Position numbers and translations under genes: made by a program. A stretch of DNA of 64,000 bases, from positions 18,864,742-18,928,741 of the forward strand of contig JANAVB010023996.1 of assembly GCA_029216955.1 (NCBI GenBank), given 5' to 3'. Below, piece by piece: positions 57,481 to 64,000 of this stretch. The notes under the pieces are model-generated. The model was not told the DNA's origin. It ran no database searches and was given only the letters and a program-made list of their open reading frames with translations. Each line of letters opens with the position of its first letter. Position 1 is the stretch's first letter. Origin of the DNA: Iris pallida. Taxonomy: Eukaryota > Streptophyta > Magnoliopsida > Asparagales > Iridaceae.

Positions 57481-60309
57481 CTACATGATCTCTTCTCGCG
57501 AAGTGGTGAGAGGTACCAGTCCAGATGTCTGGTTCCGGATGGGTGGAAGATTGGTAACCTCCATCGTTGCTCGAGGGACAGGTGTTACCCCGTCTGGAGT
57601 GCTTGTTGGAGGGAAGTTGCCAAACTGAATTGACACCATATTTGCCGCCATGGTAACCTCTTCAAAGTCTATCGACAGAGCTTTGGAGTCAATAAGACTC
57701 TGAATGTACCGCTTTAATTGGAAGCAATCAGTGGAATGATGGACATAGCGGTAAAAGTGACAATATTTTGGGTCCTCTATTTCTACCGCTCGAGGCTCGC
57801 ACCTTGGTTGAGGGAGCTGGATCCTACCCCCTTGCAAGAGCATATCGAAGATAGGTTTGACATGACTATCTTCAAAGGAGTAATTCACCTTCGGTCATTG
57901 ACCTTCCGCCTGTTTTTGTTCCGGCTTCTTGGTCGCATCGGCGACTATGGCCTGTTTGCCTTTATTATCCTGGTTAGAGGTGCCGCCACTATTGTTGTTG
58001 CTGGAGGTGGAACCAGGACGTTTTCCCTTATTCTCTCCATCTGGGATGTGTAATCCCAACTGGCGAGCCTTCTTCAACTTTTCCTCCGTATTGGTAGCAC
58101 TTATGATGAAAGTCATCCAATCCCTGAACTGATCGCCGTCCATCCAGAGGCTAATTGCGGGGAGCAACTTCTTCTGGCAGATTTCAATCAAGGAACTCTC
58201 GGGATTGCCTTGGGGCAATCTTATTGTGATTTGGCGGAACCGCTCGATATAGTTTCTTGTTAGCTCCCTCTCTCCTTGAACGACATTCATGAGAGACGAT
58301 ATTGTCACATCATGCCCACTTTATAGAACCTCTCCAGGAACATGTGCTTGAAGCCGTCAAAAGAATGGATGCAGTTGTCGGAAAGGTTGCGGTACCAATC
58401 AAACGTAATCCCTTCCAATGCTCCGATGAATAATCTTGTGAGGATGGTGTCACTATGTGGCAAGTGGTCGGTTGTGACCTCAAAGTAAGTCATGTATCGA
58501 CTAGCAGAGGTCTTTCCGTCATAAGAATCGATCTGAAACGGCTTGTACCGTGGTGGAAAAGGCACATCTCTCCATACAACGGGATACGGTTGCCGTATTC
58601 TGAGGTCTCGGAAGGAGTATCAGGCATTGAACATTGCTCGAAGCTCCTGGACTTCCCTCCTTGCCTCATTGGCTTCGTCCGCATCTGAAGGAACGGATGC
58701 TCCTAAAGGATCATCACCCAAAGGAGGGGCGGTCGTGTTGGAGTCCATGTTGACTGCGGGTCCCAAACTTGTTTGTTCGGGCGTCTTGCTGGTTGAGTTG
58801 GCAAAGCAGCTTTGATTTTGTCTACTGACTTGACCAAGGACAAGAGCATGGCTTCAAGTACTTCTAGACGTTGTCGGTCAGTAGGCGCCTCATGATCATC
58901 GTCAGCCATAAAGATTATCCGTACATGGGTAGAGGTGGTAGGGACCGTAGTAGAGGTGCTCTCCGTATCGTATTCTCGTACAGAGAAATCATCAGGGAAT
59001 GTCGAAATGTCATCTTCCTCGGACTCCGAAGGGGTGCTACCCCATGTGAAGGAAGCCGTATCGTCTTGGCGAGGGTGGACGCCCTCAGGGAAGTCCAAGT
59101 CTGTTACATAATTTCGAGGAATCTCTACCCCATGTGTATGTTCTTGGTATACCGGGTTATCGCATATATTAAGGGGTGTGCTACCCCTAGCTTCATCTAC
59201 TCCTAAGGAGGCCAAAGGTGCACCCCTAGATGCTGGAAGATTCTTTTTGGATCGAGTGCCTAAATAGACACTCCATGTGGTTGTCGACAGCAACCCTCTA
59301 GATAAGAGTTTCCTTGCAGTGCTGGCTAAGATTGTCGGACTGGAAGAGCCTGTCTTCTTTCCCCCTTGCCGGGAGGAACCTTCCGAGTTGAATTACAAGA
59401 GGTGAAAGGAAATTCCTCGTCTTCCGAAATTTGCACCTATTTTTTAAGTTATTGTCGGACAGGTGCTGGCTGCTGCAGTCATTGGAAAATGGACTGCCGA
59501 TCTTCGGGTGCTACCGACTTATCGCAGCAGCAGTTGATGATGACTTGGGTGCAACAACGTCCCGAGAGTGACTCATCGCATGCCAAGGTTGGCTCCTTGC
59601 GTTTGTGAGTGATAACCTCATACAAGTCGATAGCAGGCTGACCTACCATTGTACCAAACTTGTGGACTCGGGTATCTCGAGCATATAGGTGTGTAGGTAT
59701 CATGTTTGCTTCCTGATCCGAGGCTAGTAAAAGCACTTGCTCTCGATCGTTGGAGGGAGACTTTAAAGACCCACCCTGTTCGTTAGCCCTGGGAGACTCG
59801 ACGCGGGTGGTTCTATATAACTTTCCATCAGGAGCCCGTATAACAGTTAACAGTGCCCGCTGACGGTCCGTAGCTTGGACAGTTGACTGGGCTTTTTGGG
59901 CCCGTACTGTCCTGAACTTCTTTAACTTAGCGCCTGAAGGCGCATAGTAAGAAGAGTCCTAATTGAAATTTTCCATATTCTTAATGGGCCGTATGGAGTC
60001 GGGCCCGCATGTGAGACGGTCGAACACAAAGCTTCTGACAGGGCCGCATGAGACATCCTGTCTGAGGCCAAGATTGGCTGCCACATGGGCTATTTTCCTT
60101 CGGTAAGAGCTGGCTTTCGCATGGGCCATCTTTCTGCGACAAGAGTTGGCTGCCGCATGGACCGTCTGTCTGCGGCCAGAATTGGCTGCGGCATGGGTCG
60201 TCTGTCTGCGGCCAGAGTTGGCTGCCATATGGGCAAACTGCCCATTTCCCTTATGCGGCCTCTTTTTTGTCTGCATAGATTTCCCTTGTGCCCCTAAAAA
60301 CATCAGCAT
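57481..60309 (-). pseudogene. gag: Tat gag
   Basis: The N-terminal part carries five 12-residue repeats (core AHAAANSGRRQT, about 60230-60060). A Ser/Thr/Asp-rich linker leads to the gag core: FPPRYKPFQIDSYDGKTSAS, LTRLFIGALEGITFDWYRNL and FDGFKHMFLERFYKVGM (58599-58305), then LTRNYIERFRQITIRLP. A Cys/His motif YCHFYRYVHHSTDCFQLK (about 57771-57718) is the Tat-type knuckle with one Cys lost. Breaks: a shift near 58308, a TGA at about 57895 (Arg codon expected), TAG at about 58623, and stops near 59480. From 58308 to 56077 the frame is otherwise continuous with protease. Confidence 0.82.
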
Positions 60310-60629
60310 CGTAGTGTTTTTCTTTGCTGGATTTGGGGACAGTGGGGTCCTCTACGGTCGAAAGCAAAGCCACATGAGAGCTTCGATCACCGTTTTGGGC
60401 CACAGAAGGAGCTTCTTCGAGAACATGGTCGGGGTAACAGTCTTGTGCGCCGACGTCCTACTACTTCTCTTTGGGTTGGCTCGCTTCTGTGACGGGCTGG
60501 CGCTCCCTTCAGTGAGCATTTCTTCAAAGGCTTGTTGGTCAAAACGAACCACAAGCATTTGCTACGTAGGGTCTAGCTTGGACGCATCGGATTGCATCAC
60601 CAGCTTCTCATCAGTGGAGAAGGACGTCC
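60310..60629 (-). other. Tat leader / possible gag N-terminal extension
   Basis: Holds a 68-codon open frame on the minus strand (60558-60352), MLVVRFDQQAFEEMLTEGSA, of unknown meaning; could be the true start of gag before a frame break. Confidence 0.4.
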
Positions 60630-60647
60630 CCAGCAGAGTCGTTATCG
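60630..60647 (-). promoter_or_regulatory. Presumed primer-binding site of Tat element
   Basis: Minus-strand CGATAACGACTCTGCTGG directly follows the 5' LTR end. CGACTCTGCTGGGGAC-type text is common at this place in Tat elements as I recall; the tRNA was not identified. Confidence 0.4.
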
Positions 60648-61660
60648 TGTTTGCAATTAAATATCAAAGACAGGTATTACAGAAACACTGAAATTGATTG
60701 CAAACTCGCTTGTACAAAGAAAAGCCTAGAAAGAAATCCTAGGAAACAATCTAAGTACAATTGTTTAGTTTTTTATTCTGGGCGGTGACGGTGGAGGCTC
60801 GGAAAAGTGTATCAACTCTGCCTTACTCCTTGGACTATCCGACGCAGTCATTAGCTCTTGAAGAAATTATCTTTCGAAGGTTGCCAGCCTTTTGCAGGGG
60901 TATGGCACCCTGCTATTTATAGTGATAGGTGTTTTGAGCCGCATAGATGGCCTGTGGCCACGTGGCTAATCAGCACGTGAAGACCCGCTCTTTGGCCGCC
61001 AGTTGACAATTTGTTAGGATTTTGTTGCAGTAAATCTGGGTGGTTGAGACTTGGTCAGCCTGCCACGTGTCCTATCGCAGGATAGGAATCATTTTGAGCC
61101 GCATGAGTGTCTCAATTTTTAGCCATGTTGGGCCAGACAAGACTCATACGGCTTAAGTCGCAGCCTTCCTTAGTCCGTATGTAGCTTATGGACTTTAGAG
61201 CCGCATAGATTCTGTATTTTGGGCCGTATAAAGCTCATGCGGCTTAGGTTACAGTCACCCTTGGCCGCATGAAGCTCATAGTCTTTAGGACTGCATATGT
61301 TTGAGCCACATAAGGTTCATGTGGCTTGGGTAGTAATCCTTCTGGCCGCATGACTATTTCTAAGCACATGAACCTTCTTTTCAGTAACATGACATTTTGT
61401 CTGATCACGTCTTATCTTTTTGTCAGAGTGTCAGAGCTGTCATTTTTGTCAGGTTTGACAGAATTTGTCAGCTTCATCAGACGGACTGATCAACTTGGCC
61501 GATATCTTTCTTCTACGGCTCGAATCAGTCTGGTTGTCGACGGGTCGCATAGGGTGCTGAATATGTCATGTAGTTCTCCTTTATGCAGACCAGTTTGGCC
61601 CAAAGTACTTATGCGAAAAATTGTGACCCACATAAACCCCATATTTTCTATGCTTCTATA
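60648..61660 (-). repeat. Right (5') LTR of Tat element
   Basis: Parallels 16267-17281 from TGTTTGCAATTAAATATC to CTATGCTTCTATA. TATAAATA on the minus strand at 60914-60921. Dense GCCGCAT/ATGCGGC motifs. Flanked by GCGGG, near-copy of ACGGG at the left end. Confidence 0.85.
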
Positions 61661-61665
61661 GCGGG

Positions 61666-62722
61666 GAGGACAATAGCTTAGCTTATGGGCTACTATACAC
61701 TTACCTTTTGTGATCCGGAAGCTTTGCTGGAGATACGGTGTGAGATTACCCATGGATACTGACGGCCACTGATGTTCTGCAAAATGTTATGCTCTTTTGG
61801 GCCTCTAGTGCCCAAGGGGTGACCATGCCAATCCCATTTTAGCCAGGGCCCATGCATAGGAGGTTTGTACTTAAAACTACTTTTTACCTAGATTAGTTAG
61901 GCTCCCTTATCCATTAGGTATGAGTACTCTTAGTTTGGGTACTTGTATTTGATTGGGGCTTCGAACAGTAACTTGTCGTAGACTAGTTTGCCACATTTTG
62001 TCCTTGTTTGATTGTAGGTGTGGCTCACTACTCTGATAAGAAGGTACTGTACGTTGTTGTGGTCCGGATACCGTATTGGATGTGTGACATGGAAAGATAC
62101 TTCATCACGGATTAGTGTGCCATCTCCTGTCCTTGTTTGATTGGGGGGATGGTACGCTGATTCAAGGGTGAGTATTGGACCATGTTATGATCCGATTGAC
62201 TTATTATTAGGCAGTATTTATTTAGTTTATATGGCATGTCCTTTTTGTATCTCGTTACGTCCCTTTAAGGAGCGGGTGATTTCTCCAGGAATTGATGTGC
62301 AAGACTTTTCGCACGAGTATGGTTCCAATCTAGACTCATCCTTCACGTTCGAGCGAGTCGTACCTTCTGATCACAGCTGCCCCTATTGGGTCGAGGAGCC
62401 TATTTAGTCATCTTTTTCTTTATTCTGTTTATCTTGGAGGTTGGACTCTATTTCCTTTCAGTTCGAGCTAGTGCCGGTAGTGGATTTGTCTCCGCCCGAC
62501 CAACAAAATATTTTGACATTTACTTTGATTCATGAGATGCCGTTTTCTTTATATTCTACTGTAGATGAGATATAGCTATTACCTATGACTATCTGTTGTT
62601 ATTATTCATAATACAGCTTATGTGTGTATTTAAGATTTCCATATATTGGAGTATATCTCGTATACATACAGCTGGCATGTCTATGTACCTAGTCCTATGT
62701 ATTTTTGGACTGGAGCATTACA
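61666..62722 (+). repeat. Element 3, 5' LTR, right piece
   Basis: Completes the LTR begun at 13738. Identified by the primer-binding site that follows its end GGAGCATTACA at 62722. It contains a repeated CCTTGTTTGATTG motif (62002, 62131). No ORF of note. Confidence 0.65.
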
Positions 62723-62730
62723 TGTTTTTG

Positions 62731-62748
62731 TGGTGGCCCATGTAGGTC
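62731..62748 (+). promoter_or_regulatory. Primer-binding site of element 3 (tRNA-Ile type)
   Basis: TGGTGGCCCATGTAGGTC, eight bases after the LTR end (spacer TGTTTTTG, as in LARD AGTTTTTG). One difference from the sites at 21889 and 44594. Confidence 0.7.
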
Positions 62749-63502
62749 AAGATAAATTGTTTGGTTCCTTTACCGTACCAAGCAAACCTGCAAAAAGGAT
62801 TAGAAATTTAGGATCTTATCCACGTATATGACATTCTATCTAGCTTTCATTTCGAACTCCCAATTGTCTATCTTGATTGCTTCTTGCTTGAATTATTCTT
62901 CTGTAAATCCTTATCCCTCTTTCGTGCGTCCTAAGTCGTCATGTTCCACCGTTCAATCGTATTACTAGTTCAACACTTATAAGTTGGGTAGAAAGCCTCA
63001 CAACCTAACTTCCTTTGACTTTAACCAAAGTCTTAGACAAGAAGATAGTAGGACGACTGCATAGGCACGAACACCGACATGACTTAGATTCTTAAGGAGA
63101 TTAAGCTATTTATATTTTCTTTCAGCATTATCTCGCGTATGTGTATTTGGACTACCATGACTAATGTTGCTATTACAGCCTAGTTTTGCGAGCTTATTCC
63201 TTCATCGAGCTTGTTCAGGTCATATTTTTTATTGTGGGCGCCTACTGATACATTGTCTTACCAGAACAGGTGTATTGTGGTCTGATCAACTATAGTGTAT
63301 TTGGTTCGCCTTTTGTATGACTATTCTATGTAGATTGAGATATGGTTAGCTTAGCCTATTAAACAAATATACCTGCCTTCTAGGTTCTCATCTACAAATT
63401 GTTTGACCTTTCTTTATTTCCTTATTGAACTCTTTTTCAATTGCTTGACTTGCAACTTACTTGAATCTATTCTAACATTGATCTTTTCTTCGTGCCAGCA
63501 AT
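62749..63502 (+). other. Leader of element 3, related to LARD interior
   Basis: Non-coding. 62980-63320 follows 46935-47250 of the LARD in order of short matching blocks. Ends ...TTTTCTTCGTGCCAGCA before an ATG at 63503. Confidence 0.6.
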
Positions 63503-63691
63503 ATGAATCTACATAGCGGACACACCTCTACCCTGGCCATCACATCTGGTGATGCAACTACTCAGGAGGAACGGGTTCCTCCAATGACCCCGGTGACCCC
63601 GTATCAGCTAGAATGGCAGCAGACTACCATGACCCATCGACGGTACAGTAGGAGGCCCAAGTACCCGAGTCAGCCAGGTTGGGCAGTGTAA
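63503..63691 (+). CDS. Short ORF, possible start of element 3 gag
   Basis: 62 codons from MNLHSGHTSTLAITSGDATT, Thr/Pro/Gln/Arg-rich, placed after a leader as gag is in the Tekay element. No gag core is visible because a new LTR-like sequence starts at 63687 and supplies the stop. Not recognised as a known domain. Confidence 0.35.
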   Translation: MNLHSGHTSTLAITSGDATTQEERVPPMTPVTPYQLEWQQTTMTHRRYSRRPKYPSQPGWAV

Positions 63692-64000
63692 ACCCCCTAA
63701 ATTTCTACTATAATTTTTTTTAACAATTTTATATTTATTTTGTACTTCGTATCTGTACTTCGCATACGAGTTCGCATTGTAGTATTGGTAGCGTGCGAGA
63801 TTTGCGTTTCGTATTTGCTCGACGAGTGCGAATATGTGTCGAGGTACATATTTTAGAAAAAAAAATTATTATAAATTTTATTTTATATAGGAAAGTACAT
63901 GTTCAAACAAAGGTGATAAATATTTTATTTTGTGTAAAAGAGTTATTTTATTCATCGTTTAAAAATAAGCAGTGATTTAGAAATTGTGGTATAATATTTT
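63687..64000 (+). repeat. Possible start of another LTR, cut by window end
   Basis: TGTAAACCCCCTAAATTTC resembles the gypsy LTR start at 13738 (TGTAATCCCCCAAAATTT) and is followed by CpG-rich text with GTACTTCG/GCATACGAG, then AT-rich sequence. It could be the 3' LTR of a truncated element 3 or a new insertion. Confidence 0.4.

Overview
The window is nuclear repeat DNA from a flowering plant. It has AT-rich spacers, TATAAATA-type promoters, plant Ty1/copia and Ty3/gypsy coding motifs, GT-AG introns, and a primer-binding site matching initiator Met tRNA. No host gene, tRNA, rRNA or CRISPR array could be supported. The species cannot be named from sequence alone.

Nearly all of it is LTR retrotransposons nested inside one another. 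Position 1-8097 is the 3' end of a Sirevirus-type copia element (gag, pol, env-like ORF, 3' LTR). Positions 8098-8766 and 8767-9557 are two head-opposed gypsy LTR pieces. Positions 9558-13737 are a minus-strand chromovirus-like gypsy gag-pol, broken at the left inside integrase and at the right inside gag. At 13738 a long LTR ('element 3') starts; it is split by a later insertion and resumes at 61666-62722, followed by its primer-binding site and leader.

Inside that LTR sits a minus-strand Tat-lineage gypsy element (16267-61660, 1.0 kb LTRs). It has gag and protease but no reverse transcriptase or integrase. It also carries a long spliced antisense gene with its own TATA box, resembling plant mobile domain (PMD) proteins. 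The antisense gene is split by two further insertions. One is a Tekay/Del-like chromovirus (17774-39689, 4.1 kb LTRs, TSD ACTTG). The other is a non-coding LARD-like element (40982-51615, 3.5-3.6 kb LTRs, TSD GGCAG). The Tekay integrase is in turn split by a pol-less Sirevirus (25919-34516, TSD AGATA). Target-site duplications recovered by eye support three junctions exactly and a fourth at 4 of 5 bases.

The items most worth a second look are: the antisense PMD-like gene, whose main exon stays in one frame through both insertions; a multi-hairpin module shared by the two Sireviruses with what looks like stem covariation; a tandem array of primer-binding sites behind one Sirevirus LTR; an apparent 99-nt intron inside the Tekay integrase; a primer-binding site that appears to match tRNA-Ile in three different gypsy families; and the LARD-like element with conserved LTR modules. 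Most stop codons in the dead ORFs are TAG/TAA where the family has Gln, which fits decay by cytosine methylation.
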